Below, in pieces: positions 26,470 through 35,282 of a stretch of DNA of 51,446 nt. Under the pieces are notes generated by a model that was given only the letters and a program-made list of their open reading frames with translations, searched no databases and was not told where the DNA came from. A program made the translations under genes and the position numbers. This DNA is from Actinomycetes bacterium (lineage in GTDB: Bacteria; Actinomycetota; Acidimicrobiia; Acidimicrobiales; Acidimicrobiaceae). The stretch is taken from the NCBI GenBank assembly GCA_021805205.1, contig JAJZFV010000049.1:1-51446 (forward strand), in the 5' to 3' direction. How positions within the stretch are numbered: position 1 is the stretch's first letter; each line of letters begins with the position of its first letter.

Positions 26470-26751
26470 GTGAGGCGAGTGAAGGTTGTTTTGAGGATAG
26501 TGGCATGGTCGACCGTTTCGGCCGTAGCGATTTTATCTAGACCATCACTCTATCTCACGGCCATCGTTCAGTTGAAGGCCTTTACACGTCGCAGGTGGTG
26601 GGCGTCTTTTCCCTACCTGCCTACGCCTTCGATGGCCTATTTGCGCTTTCGCATGGAGACCTTGTATGGATCGGTCGATGCTCTACCTCCGAGTAAAGAC
26701 CTTCTTGAATATCTTGAATGGTGTCGCACGCAGCGACGACTTTGGGTGTAA
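26470..26751 (+). CDS. Small conserved-looking protein
   Basis: A 93-residue basic protein starting at GTG 26470, 19 bases after the acyl-CoA dehydrogenase stop. It has one hydrophobic N-terminal stretch (about 8-32). The C-terminal part, with YLPTPSMAYLRFRMETLYG and LLEYLEWCR, looks evolutionarily constrained and resembles short actinobacterial proteins often seen beside acyl-CoA genes (recalled pattern, not searched). Function unknown. The next 144 bases to the HNH gene contain nothing I can support. Confidence 0.6.
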   Translation: MRRVKVVLRIVAWSTVSAVAILSRPSLYLTAIVQLKAFTRRRWWASFPYLPTPSMAYLRFRMETLYGSVDALPPSKDLLEYLEWCRTQRRLWV

Positions 26752-26895
26752 AATCAAGATAAGTGATGCCGCATTCGGGGGCGATATGTCTCGACTAACT
26801 GCAGGAGCAAACAGTGATCCTAGAACCCTAGGGCAACCTCTTACGCTCTTCGCAGCGGCCTTCTTCCATCACCACACCACGGTGAGGGGCTAATA

Positions 26896-27414
26896 GTGTC
26901 CAGGGCTCTTGTTCTCAACGCGAGTTACGAAGCCCTCGGAGTAATATCTTCCCATCGCGCCATCGCACTCGTATATTGCGGCAAGGCTGAGATAGTTGCA
27001 TCTGCGGAGACGCTCTATCATTCAGAGCATCTAACATTCCAAGAGCCCTCCATCGTAAGGTTGAAGTACTACGTCAGAGTTCCATACCCCAAGAGGGTTG
27101 CCCTTACTAAGCGGGCTGTCTTTATTCGTGATAACTATAAATGTCAATATTGTGGAGCTCCGGCTGAGAACATTGACCATGTAATCCCAAAGAGTAAAGG
27201 TGGTGGCCATGCCTGGGACAACGTCGTTGCTTCGTGCAAACCATGTAATTCACGTAAGGAAGATCGCCTTCTTCATGAGACCAACTTCGTCCTAAGGCGC
27301 CAGCCCGTTGCTCCACGGGCAAAGAGTTGGATCTATCTACTTGGCAATCCCAAGGACGAGTGGCTCCCATATATAGGCGATAGCGAAGTTCCTTCGTACG
27401 CAGCAATCTCCTAG
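26896..27414 (+). CDS. HNH endonuclease family protein
   Basis: A 172-residue protein beginning MSRALVLNASYEALGVIS, the hallmark of a widespread stand-alone actinobacterial and cyanobacterial HNH family. The HNH zinc core is CQYCGAPAENIDHVIPKSKG (about 89-108), followed by WDNVVASCKPCNSRK, giving CxxC...DHV...N...CxxC. The start is GTG 26896, with GAGGGG upstream. The cellular role is unknown. It lies near the division cluster and convergent with the ligase gene. Confidence 0.92.
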   Translation: MSRALVLNASYEALGVISSHRAIALVYCGKAEIVASAETLYHSEHLTFQEPSIVRLKYYVRVPYPKRVALTKRAVFIRDNYKCQYCGAPAENIDHVIPKSKGGGHAWDNVVASCKPCNSRKEDRLLHETNFVLRRQPVAPRAKSWIYLLGNPKDEWLPYIGDSEVPSYAAIS

Positions 27415-27473
27415 CAATGAGTAGTTTCTAAATATTTTGTGATAGGTCATCTACGAATTGAACTTGGCTCTTC

Positions 27474-28181
27474 TCAAAGCCTTTGCTGATTTAGCGCTTG
27501 AGTAAAGATTTCGAGGTAGCTGTCCGTAGCCTCTGCGGTAAAGTTGCCAAACTGTGAAAGCGATCCAATCCCTAGACTTTCCAATTCAATCGGATCCGTT
27601 TTGAGTCCATATGTTGCCTCGATAGTCTCTAAAAAGGGAAAATCGATATATGCCATCGTGTGAATGTAGGTTCCAATGCGCCTGCGCCTCTGGGCCATAC
27701 CAACTACCTTTTTTTGGTCGACGAGGATCTCACCGTGAGCCCTACCAGCAAAACAGATCTCTCGGTACCCACTCTTCAAAGAGTAGCTGCCCCTATAGGT
27801 TTCGGCAACTACGCCAAACGATGCCAGAACAGCGGTCCAACCAACTGAGGCGACTTCAAAGGTCTTTTCGATAGAGGTGGAGGCAAGTGGGTCGTTGGGG
27901 GGGAGGAAGATATCAATCCAGATAGAGTTCCCCGGTTCGATGATCACCGCGCTACCACCAGAACTTCGCCGATGGATGGGTGTCGTATGGCGAATTGAAT
28001 AGTCGTGCAGGGCCGGTGATATCTTCTGGGTAGATCCGATTACTACTCCGAAGTCGATAGCTCCACATAAAACCACGGTTCTTTTCGATACTTCGACTTC
28101 GCTATTTCGAAGCAGCCCTTCGATAGTATCGCTGATAGATGCAGCAAAAAAGGGCCTTTGAATGTATTGGAACTCCGCCAT
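27474..28181 (-). CDS. Lipoate/biotin protein ligase family protein
   Basis: A BPL/LplA-fold protein of about 235 residues, expected to attach or transfer lipoate or octanoate to a Lys of an acceptor protein. Motifs: HRRSSGGSAVIIEPG (the R-R-x-x-G-G-x-A-V ligand loop) and GEILVDQKKVVGMAQRRRR (catalytic Lys before GMAQ). The frame is open to 28421, but that would run across the mraZ promoter; ATG 28181, with AAAGGGGAG just upstream, keeps the whole fold and is preferred. ATG 28316 is possible. Whether it is a ligase or a transferase cannot be told from the sequence. Confidence 0.82.
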   Translation of the reverse strand: MAEFQYIQRPFFAASISDTIEGLLRNSEVEVSKRTVVLCGAIDFGVVIGSTQKISPALHDYSIRHTTPIHRRSSGGSAVIIEPGNSIWIDIFLPPNDPLASTSIEKTFEVASVGWTAVLASFGVVAETYRGSYSLKSGYREICFAGRAHGEILVDQKKVVGMAQRRRRIGTYIHTMAYIDFPFLETIEATYGLKTDPIELESLGIGSLSQFGNFTAEATDSYLEIFTQALNQQRL

Positions 28182-28308
28182 CTCCCCTTTGATCCTAGAG
28201 TTCACGCAAAGCAATCGGGGCTGGCTCTCAATTTCACTCAGCAATAAGTGAGCCTTTGCTGAAAATTTGAAGCTGTTTTCACCACAATGAGTAACTTTAG
28301 TTTGTGTG

Positions 28309-28353
28309 TGGGGCATTTTGGTGTAAAGTGGAATGAAAGGGAACGTATTGGGG
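28309..28353 (+). promoter_or_regulatory. Candidate MraZ-binding repeats upstream of mraZ
   Basis: TGG-type pentamers recur at a 10-bp period: TGGGG (28309), TGGTG (28319), TGGAA (28329), GGGAA (28339, imperfect) and TGGGG (28349). In E. coli, MraZ binds direct repeats TGGGN separated by 5 bp upstream of its own gene, exactly this period. The array ends 23 bases before the mraZ start, so it probably serves autoregulation of the dcw operon. Confidence 0.65.
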
Positions 28354-28376
28354 CGTAACTGTGAGAGGGGGTAGCG

Positions 28377-28799
28377 ATGACAGCAGTAGAAGCGCCACGA
28401 TTCATCGGTATCCACGAACACAATCTCGACCCCAAGGGACGACTAACCCTGCCATCGCAACTCCGTAAGGATTTGGGACAGAGTTGCGTCGTCTCTAAGT
28501 CGCAATATGGAGATCCATGCTTGACGATCTGGCGATCTCAGGACTTTAATGCCTATTCAGATCGGTACTTGAACGCCGACCTTGAAGAGGATGTGACCGC
28601 TAGACGCCGAATGAGGTCATGGTCGAGCGAAGCGTTCTTGGGTGAAATCGATGCAACTGGAAGGTTGCCAATTCCACAACGATTGCGCGACTATGCAACC
28701 TTGAGTAAGGAAGTTTTGGTGGTGGGCGCCCTTCAAACCATCGAGCTTTGGAGTGTCGATATTTGGCGATCTCATATGGAAAGCCAAGATGTTCGCTAA
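28377..28799 (+). CDS. mraZ: Transcriptional regulator MraZ
   Basis: The first gene of the division and cell-wall cluster; a ring-forming DNA-binding protein that represses its own operon. It has 140 residues with two SpoVT-AbrB-like halves: NLDPKGRLTLPSQLR (about 16-30) and EIDATGRLPIPQRLR (about 89-103). ATG 28377 follows GAGAGGGGG. It overlaps rsmH by 11 bases. Confidence 0.96.
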   Translation: MTAVEAPRFIGIHEHNLDPKGRLTLPSQLRKDLGQSCVVSKSQYGDPCLTIWRSQDFNAYSDRYLNADLEEDVTARRRMRSWSSEAFLGEIDATGRLPIPQRLRDYATLSKEVLVVGALQTIELWSVDIWRSHMESQDVR

Positions 28800-29802
28800 C
28801 GAGCCCTACTCCTCTAAATTCGCAAGCCACTACCATTCGCCAGTGCTTTGGCGTGAGGTTGCTGATCTGTTTTCAGGTAAAACCGGAGTTATCTTTGACG
28901 CCACCCTCGGCGGCGGGGGCCATAGTGACGCGCTTCTTACCACTATCGAAGAGATCCGTATAATTGGATTTGATAGAGATCCAGAGGCAATTGGAGCCGC
29001 TACTGAACGCCTTGCTAGGTTTGGTGATCGATTTGTTGCCGTCAATTCTCCATTTTCGGTAATCGGGAAAGAACTGGCTCGAGGCGATTTCGATGAATTC
29101 ATTGGCGAGGCACCAATAGCTGGTGTGTTGGCTGATCTTGGAGTCTCCTCTCGCCAATTCGATGACCCAGCTCGAGGCTTTTCAATAAGAGAGGGCGGAC
29201 CCCTCGATATGAGGATGTCGGCCAATGACCCTACTACGGCTGCCGAGCTGCTCGAGTTGATCGATCAAGATGACCTTGCTCGATTGATAGCGGTAAACGG
29301 GGAGAGGCGTTTCGCATCACGAATTGCGAAATTGGTCAAAGAGGCGCTCCCAATTTCTTCAACCGCAGCATTGGTTGAAGTTGTTGAGGCGTCGATACCG
29401 AAGGGTTACGGCCACGTCCGCAAGGGTGCCGTAGTCGCTACCTTTCAAGCATTGCGCATCGCGGTAAATAGAGAGCTAGACGAGCTAGACCTCTTACTGA
29501 CATTTATCGACGAGGAGCTGCCGGTGGGATCGGTGGCGGCGATTATCTCCTACCACTCTGGTGAAGATGAGAGAGTAAAGCGTGCCTTCAGGGTCGCAGT
29601 TGAAGGCAACTGTACTTGCCCCCCCAGATTGCCGTGCGTCTGTGGTGCAACTAAACGAGCACGGTATCTGCTGAAGAGGGTAATGCCTCGCAGCGATGAA
29701 CTAAAGGAGAACTCTCGGAGTCGCTCTGCACGCTTGCGTGCAATTGAAATAACTGAAGAAGAATTGGTTCGACCCCAGATGGAGTTCTCGCGTGACACTT
29801 AG
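28789..29802 (+). CDS. rsmH: 16S rRNA m4C1402 methyltransferase RsmH
   Basis: SAM-dependent N4-methylation of C1402 in 16S rRNA. It has about 337 residues. Motifs: HSPVLWREV, FDATLGGGGHSDALL (SAM motif I), GFDRDPEAI, ADLGVSSRQFDDPARGFSIR, GPLDMRMS and the C-terminal SYHSGEDERVKRAF. An in-frame start at 28753 exists, but ATG 28789, overlapping the mraZ stop, fits the family N terminus better. It overlaps ftsL by 11 bases, so translation is coupled. Confidence 0.96.
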   Translation: MFANEPYSSKFASHYHSPVLWREVADLFSGKTGVIFDATLGGGGHSDALLTTIEEIRIIGFDRDPEAIGAATERLARFGDRFVAVNSPFSVIGKELARGDFDEFIGEAPIAGVLADLGVSSRQFDDPARGFSIREGGPLDMRMSANDPTTAAELLELIDQDDLARLIAVNGERRFASRIAKLVKEALPISSTAALVEVVEASIPKGYGHVRKGAVVATFQALRIAVNRELDELDLLLTFIDEELPVGSVAAIISYHSGEDERVKRAFRVAVEGNCTCPPRLPCVCGATKRARYLLKRVMPRSDELKENSRSRSARLRAIEITEEELVRPQMEFSRDT

Positions 29803-30709
29803 CCAAGAACAATTTAATAACCCAAGCGCCGGTACATTTGAAGATTGGTTACGCGATGCCCGCACGAGCGAGTCGACTCAACGGCGTTCATCGTCGGCTC
29901 TGACCCCTTCGTACGTTGCAGAAGGCGGACGAAAGAGGCGTTCCAGTCCGCGAGATAGTCGATCGGGTTACTTCACTTCGGATTCCTCAACTAGGCGGCA
30001 AGGATCTGCTGAAACTGCCTATGCCCCGAGGTATTTACAAGAGGCACAGATCGATCGAAAGTTCGATGAAGGGCTACATCGCCCAGCACATCTAAGGCCG
30101 CTCCCAACTGGAGAAGAGCTAAAGGAGATCCGTAGACCACTTCTGGTTAAGCGATTCTTTTATCTGACCGCACTAACCGTAGTGGCGCTTTCAGTCTTAG
30201 CTGGTGTCGTTGCTCAAGCTGAGATCGGAAAGATGTCGTTGGCCGTGGATAGCTACAACTCTACGATCGCGTCACTCAAAAACAGCAATCAGCAGTTGGG
30301 CCTAACCGAAGCGACATTAGCCTCGCCGGCACGAATAGCGCGCTATGCTCAGGCTAAGCTTCACATGACCTTTGCGACTACAAGTGGCGTCGCGACAAAT
30401 AACCACCTTGCCTTCTACTCTGCAACCTCTCAGCCATACTCTGAATATTACACCCCAGCAGGTGCGGTACCGACCACCGTAGTTTCACCTAGTTCAGGTG
30501 GCCAGAGCCAATCTCAGTCGGCGTCATCAAGTGCAGCCGTTGCTAATAAGGTGCCAAGCAATAGTGCAGCTGCCGTGGCTTCAACCTCGTCGACTACAGC
30601 CCAGCAAAGTTCCACCTCCACTCCTTCAACGGTGCCGGCGACTACCTCTCCGCCTACAACTACCGCCTCATCAACGCCTGCTACAGTCGCTTCGTCAACG
30701 CAAGGGTAA
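29792..30709 (+). CDS. FtsL-like septal membrane protein
   Basis: In the ftsL position between rsmH and ftsI. Its 305 residues comprise a polar Ser/Arg-rich cytoplasmic region (about 1-118), one membrane helix (about 122-144), a short coiled-coil-like stretch (EIGKMSLAVDSYNSTIASLK, about 148-167) and a Ser/Thr/Ala-rich extracytoplasmic tail (about 225-305). Helix plus coiled coil at this locus fits the divisome FtsL that binds FtsB/FtsQ and activates FtsW/FtsI. Actual sequence identity to FtsL is too low to see by eye. It is unusually long at both ends. The start is GTG 29792. Confidence 0.75.
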   Translation: MTLSQEQFNNPSAGTFEDWLRDARTSESTQRRSSSALTPSYVAEGGRKRRSSPRDSRSGYFTSDSSTRRQGSAETAYAPRYLQEAQIDRKFDEGLHRPAHLRPLPTGEELKEIRRPLLVKRFFYLTALTVVALSVLAGVVAQAEIGKMSLAVDSYNSTIASLKNSNQQLGLTEATLASPARIARYAQAKLHMTFATTSGVATNNHLAFYSATSQPYSEYYTPAGAVPTTVVSPSSGGQSQSQSASSSAAVANKVPSNSAAAVASTSSTTAQQSSTSTPSTVPATTSPPTTTASSTPATVASSTQG

Positions 30710-30714
30710 CTGAG

Positions 30715-32688
30715 ATGACACTTGTAGATCAAAGGAAATCCAACGGGGGTAACTCCTTTGGCGGTGGCGGCCATCACTATCGGCCACCCCAAAGGGCAAT
30801 CTCTAGGAAACGCGGGCGCTTTCTCTCGATTGTAGTTATCGTCTTTGCCCTCCTGATAGTGGTTCGATTGGTGCTGGTCTCGATGGCGCCGTCGTCGAGT
30901 TACCTTGATTTATCTCGGCTCGTAGGTGTTAACTATCAAACAATTACACCGATTCGTGGTTCGATCTTGGATCGAAACGGGGTGGTTTTGGCTGCATCTA
31001 GGCCAGCTAAGACTGTCGTGGTCGATCCAGCTCAGGTTCAAAACCCAATCGCTGAAGCACAGCTACTTTCGTCGATATTGAATATTCCTGAGCCTCAAAT
31101 TCATGGCGCTCTGATCATGCCGGGGCAGTTCGCGTACGTGGCTAGGCAGATAACGGATGCTCAGGTGAAGGCTATCAATGCTGCCATAAACAGTGCAACT
31201 GCGCATGGACTTGCAGATCCGTTGCCAGGAATATCCATGATCGACGATCCAATTAGAGTCGATCCCAATCAGGCGATGGCTCAGGCACTGATCGGTAAAG
31301 TGACTCTCTATGGACAAGCCCAAGGAGGGCTAGAGAGCTACTTCAATTCGGTACTAACAGGTACACCCGGATCTGAGATTATTTCGAGCGCACCTCTGAA
31401 CAGCAACCTTCCAGTACCTCCCAAGGTTGTGAAGGCGTCGGTACCTGGTTTGAATGTAGTGACCACTTTGGATACCTCAATCCAATTAGATGCTGAGAGT
31501 GCCTTATCGTCCGAGATGGTTGCTTCCCAAGCTCGAACTGGAACTGTCGTTGTGATGAACCCAACCAACGGCGATATCTATGCGATGGTGGGTGAGACGG
31601 CGGGGCAGCCACCTAACTCAACCGCGTCTCCTGTGGCTCCACTAAATCAACCTCAACCCCCGTTTACCTTTACCCAGCAGAGTGGAACCGTAAATGCTGT
31701 AACCGATGCCTATGAGCCTGGCTCGGTGGCAAAGATCGCCACCTTTGCTGCGGCCCTTAAGGCGGGAGTAGTAACGCCACAGAGTGAGCTAGTGGTACCC
31801 TATTCAATCCATGTTGGTGGCTGGACATTTCACGACGCTGAAGTTCACCCTCCGGAGATCTTGACTCCCAAAGATATCCTGGCGCAGTCTTCGAACGTTG
31901 GGACGATCATGGTGGCCTCTAGGCTCTCTCCTTCCACGATCAATAGATCATTCAACAACTTTGGCTGGGGAGTGCCAACTGGACTTGACCTCACCGGGAG
32001 TTCATACGGTTATCTAGATCCGGTTTCGAAGCAGTCTGCCACAGCTAGAGGGGCAGTTCCAATTGGTCAAGATGAACTTGCAACTCCGTTACAGGTCCTC
32101 GACTCATATAACGTGATCGCCGCTGGTGGTAAGCTCTATAAGCCACGCTTAGCTCTATCTATTGGCGGAAAGGCAATTACCCCTACTGCTCGAAGGGTAA
32201 TCTCGCCCTCTCTCGCAGCTACGATGCGTTCGCTTCTATCTGGTGTAACCAATGCAAATTCAACTGCACCAGCGGCCGCTGTTCCTGGGTTTTCAATCTC
32301 GGGTAAGACTGGAACAGCCCAGATCGCATACCCCAATAATCCAACCCTTGGCTATATCCCAGGGCAGTACATGGCTACATTTGTAGGCTTTACGACCAAC
32401 TCCTCAGTTCCGTTGTCAGCGATAGTGGTACTTACTGAACCTAAGCAACTATATGGAGGCCTTACTTCGGCCAAAGTCTTTTCGGATGTGATGACCTATT
32501 CACTGGCTCACCTTGGCGCGAGGGTCGTCTCACCAGATGTGGTCGGTCCGGCGGGTACGGCGTTATCGAATGTGCCACCGAAGCACTTCGTCCTCTCCAA
32601 AGTTCCAAGTGTGACCACGTCCACCTGCTATAAGTTCGTCGGTAGGGTTAGGATCTCGTTACATGGTAGGGCCTGTGCTGGCAGGTAA
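30715..32688 (+). CDS. ftsI: Septal peptidoglycan transpeptidase FtsI (PBP)
   Basis: A class B penicillin-binding protein of 657 residues that cross-links septal peptidoglycan outside the membrane. It has a basic cytoplasmic N terminus, a membrane anchor (about 35-57), the dimerisation domain with TPIRGSILDRNG (about 78), and the transpeptidase domain. The active-site Ser-x-x-Lys is in EPGSVAK, the SxN motif in QSSNVG and the KTG motif in SGKTGTAQ. About 80 residues follow the catalytic core, with little resemblance to a PASTA domain. The start ATG 30715 is five bases after the ftsL stop. Confidence 0.96.
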   Translation: MTLVDQRKSNGGNSFGGGGHHYRPPQRAISRKRGRFLSIVVIVFALLIVVRLVLVSMAPSSSYLDLSRLVGVNYQTITPIRGSILDRNGVVLAASRPAKTVVVDPAQVQNPIAEAQLLSSILNIPEPQIHGALIMPGQFAYVARQITDAQVKAINAAINSATAHGLADPLPGISMIDDPIRVDPNQAMAQALIGKVTLYGQAQGGLESYFNSVLTGTPGSEIISSAPLNSNLPVPPKVVKASVPGLNVVTTLDTSIQLDAESALSSEMVASQARTGTVVVMNPTNGDIYAMVGETAGQPPNSTASPVAPLNQPQPPFTFTQQSGTVNAVTDAYEPGSVAKIATFAAALKAGVVTPQSELVVPYSIHVGGWTFHDAEVHPPEILTPKDILAQSSNVGTIMVASRLSPSTINRSFNNFGWGVPTGLDLTGSSYGYLDPVSKQSATARGAVPIGQDELATPLQVLDSYNVIAAGGKLYKPRLALSIGGKAITPTARRVISPSLAATMRSLLSGVTNANSTAPAAAVPGFSISGKTGTAQIAYPNNPTLGYIPGQYMATFVGFTTNSSVPLSAIVVLTEPKQLYGGLTSAKVFSDVMTYSLAHLGARVVSPDVVGPAGTALSNVPPKHFVLSKVPSVTTSTCYKFVGRVRISLHGRACAGR

Positions 32689-32750
32689 GAAGGCCAAATG
32701 ATCTCCGATTTCAATCGAGTTAGTCCGCGACCCGCGGTCGACGCCACCTA

Positions 32751-34211
32751 ATGAGTGGGCGATTAGCCTTGAGACTTGGATCACATTCCATGAGAAGAAG
32801 TACCAAGGGGGTCATCATTTTATTAAGTGAATTGCTCGCAGATTTTGCAAGCTCGCTTAGTTCTAGTGAAGGTGACATTGACGTCTCTGGTATTTCGATC
32901 GATTCGCGCAGGGTCGTCGCGGGTGACCTCTTTGTTGCCCTTAATGGTCGAATCAATAGTGGTTCTAAATTTATCGACGATGCACTAGCTAAAGGGGCTG
33001 CAGCTGTTGTTAGCGCATCGAGTGAAGTAGCAGGCGAGCGTGTCATCGTCGTACCGGGGCTATCTCGGAGTATCTTGGCGAGGCTTGTTACGAAGTTCTA
33101 TGGTGATTTGAACTCACGGGTGGCTCTAATTGGAGTGACAGGAACCAATGGAAAGACAACGGTAACCCATCTAATAGGCCATATCTTGAGTGAATTAGGT
33201 AGCCCCTGTGGCGTAATTGGGACTTTAAATGGAAACCTCACCACCCCTGAGGCCCCTGAACTATATCGCCGCCTCGACGCTTTGGTCACTCAAGGAAGCG
33301 CTAGTTGCGCTATGGAAGTTAGCTCGATCGCCCTGGAAGAGGGTCGCTTGGCCGATCTACTCTTTGACATTGCGGTCTTTACCAACTTGACCCCGGATCA
33401 TTTGGACTATCACGGAAGCTTAGAGAACTACTTTCGAGCTAAAGAGAAGCTCTTTAGGGCTGGTCGTTCCAGGTTCGGAGTGGTAAATCGTGATAGCAGT
33501 TTCGGTAGAAGGTTAATTCTTTCAGCGGAGATTCCGCTGATATCGTTTTCAGTAAAAGATGTCAATCTTCTCTCGTTTACCTCGAGTGGCACCTACTTTG
33601 AGCTACATGGTGTTCGATTTTTTGCTTCGCTCTTTGGTGAGCACAACCTCTCCAACCTTTTGGCCTCCATATTTGCGGTTCGCCAACTCGGTTATCGCCT
33701 TCACGATATTGCCGATGCAATTCGAAGCTTTAAAGGAGTCGATGGACGACTGCAATTGGTTGGAGTCTCTAATAACGTTAGGGTTTACGTCGATTACGCA
33801 CACTCGCCCGATGCACTAGAACAAGTGTTGAGGGCACTAAGGGCTACTTTGAGCGATGGTGGTAGGGTTGTAACGGTCTTTGGCGCCGGGGGCAACCGCG
33901 ATGTAACAAAACGTCATCTCATGGGAGAGGTCGTAGCGAAGCTAGCCGACTTTGCAATAGTTACTAACGATAATCCCCGCCAAGAAGACCCTAATGAGAT
34001 TGTAAAGGCGATAGTCTCCGGTTTTTCAGGTGGTTTCGACTTTGAGATCGAATTAGATCGACGAGCCGCGATTGAGCGGGCGATTGCTTTGGCCGAACCA
34101 CACGACATTGTCTTGATAGCTGGAAAGGGCCACGAGAGGTACCAAGTAATTATGGATCACACAATGCCCTTTAGCGACTTTGAGGTGGCTACGGAGGCGT
34201 TGAGCAAGTGA
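32751..34211 (+). CDS. murE: UDP-MurNAc-tripeptide ligase MurE (meso-DAP adding)
   Basis: Adds the third residue to UDP-MurNAc-L-Ala-D-Glu. Motifs: GISIDSRRVVAGDLFVAL (N domain), ATP loop VTGTNGKTTVTHL, MEVSSIAL (carbamylated-Lys-side region), FTNLTPDHLDYHG, VYVDYAHSPDALE and DNPRQEDP. The DNPR motif marks meso-DAP specificity, consistent with the dap genes in this window. The start is uncertain: ATG 32751 has no ribosome site, ATG 32790 likewise, and conserved sequence begins around LLSELLADF. In most clusters murF follows; here mraY overlaps the murE stop instead. Confidence 0.96.
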   Translation: MSGRLALRLGSHSMRRSTKGVIILLSELLADFASSLSSSEGDIDVSGISIDSRRVVAGDLFVALNGRINSGSKFIDDALAKGAAAVVSASSEVAGERVIVVPGLSRSILARLVTKFYGDLNSRVALIGVTGTNGKTTVTHLIGHILSELGSPCGVIGTLNGNLTTPEAPELYRRLDALVTQGSASCAMEVSSIALEEGRLADLLFDIAVFTNLTPDHLDYHGSLENYFRAKEKLFRAGRSRFGVVNRDSSFGRRLILSAEIPLISFSVKDVNLLSFTSSGTYFELHGVRFFASLFGEHNLSNLLASIFAVRQLGYRLHDIADAIRSFKGVDGRLQLVGVSNNVRVYVDYAHSPDALEQVLRALRATLSDGGRVVTVFGAGGNRDVTKRHLMGEVVAKLADFAIVTNDNPRQEDPNEIVKAIVSGFSGGFDFEIELDRRAAIERAIALAEPHDIVLIAGKGHERYQVIMDHTMPFSDFEVATEALSK

Positions 34212-35248
34212 TAGCAATTCTCGTATCTAGTGCTATCGCCTTCATCATCGCCGTCTCTGCTACAAATTACCTAATTAAGATCTTGCGGGCGTACAAGATC
34301 GGCCAGCAGATTCGTGAGGATGGTCCAAAGCGCCACGTTACCAAAGCTGGTACGCCGACTATGGGCGGGATCGCTATTTTGATCGGTCTAATCCTCGGGT
34401 ATGCTGCAGCTCACGCCAACCTTGGTGTACCGATTTCGAAACAGGCCCTTACATTGATAGGGGTGACCATCGGAGCTGGCCTAGTTGGCTTTCTGGATGA
34501 CTTTATCAAGGTTCGGAAGGAGCGCTCCCTCGGTCTGACTAAGAGCGCCAAAATAACTGGTCAGATAGTAGTTGCCGCCGCCTTCGCCTTCGTAGCTCAC
34601 TACGTTCTCCACGTCCCATCGACGATTAACTTCGTTCGTAGCGGCGGATTTACTATCAACGTTCCAACTCCTCTGTGGATTATTTTTGCGATTGTCGTAG
34701 TGATCGGATCGTCAAATGCAGTGAACCTAACCGACGGCCTCGATGGCCTCGCCGGCGGATCTGCTATCTTCTCCTTCGGCGCCCTCACCATAGTTGGCTA
34801 CTGGGAGTTTCGCCACTACGCGGTCTATCACATCAATGGATCGCTAGATCTTGCGATCGTTATGGTCGGAATGGTTGGAGGATTGGCTGGATTTCTATGG
34901 TGGAATGCGGCCCCAGCGAAGATATTCATGGGCGATACTGGCTCGCTGGCCATTGGAGCCGCCCTTGGTGCAGCAACTTTGCTAATGGGTCTCGATCTTT
35001 GGTTGCCGATTTTGGCGGGGCTCTTCGTTATAGTGACCCTATCGGTGGTGATTCAAGTCATTAGCTTTAGGGCATTTGGTCGAAGAGTCTTTAAAATGGC
35101 GCCGCTTCACCATCACTTTGAGTTGATGGGTTGGCCTGAGACCACAGTCATCGTGAGGTTTTGGATGATCGCCGGTGTCTTTACCGCCCTTGCCATGGGC
35201 CTCTTTTACGCGGACTTTCTCTCTTTGGGACCGTTGGCAAAGCCGTAG
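34208..35248 (+). CDS. mraY: Phospho-MurNAc-pentapeptide translocase MraY
   Basis: Transfers phospho-MurNAc-pentapeptide to undecaprenyl phosphate to make lipid I. It has 346 residues and about ten membrane helices. Motifs: RHVTKAGTPTMGG, the Mg-binding FLDDFIKVRKERSLGL, NAVNLTDGLDGLAGG, FMGDTGSLAIG and MAPLHHHFELMGWPE. The start is GTG 34208, overlapping the murE stop by four bases (GTGA), so translation is coupled. Confidence 0.98.
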   Translation: MIAILVSSAIAFIIAVSATNYLIKILRAYKIGQQIREDGPKRHVTKAGTPTMGGIAILIGLILGYAAAHANLGVPISKQALTLIGVTIGAGLVGFLDDFIKVRKERSLGLTKSAKITGQIVVAAAFAFVAHYVLHVPSTINFVRSGGFTINVPTPLWIIFAIVVVIGSSNAVNLTDGLDGLAGGSAIFSFGALTIVGYWEFRHYAVYHINGSLDLAIVMVGMVGGLAGFLWWNAAPAKIFMGDTGSLAIGAALGAATLLMGLDLWLPILAGLFVIVTLSVVIQVISFRAFGRRVFKMAPLHHHFELMGWPETTVIVRFWMIAGVFTALAMGLFYADFLSLGPLAKP

Positions 35249-35282
35249 TGACATCTATCGAATAGATTCCGAGGAGTTGACT

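Noticed and set aside
26666..26893. 75-residue frame overlapping the small gene after the acyl-CoA dehydrogenase
   Set aside because: It overlaps a more protein-like frame (26470-26751), and its sequence looks random.
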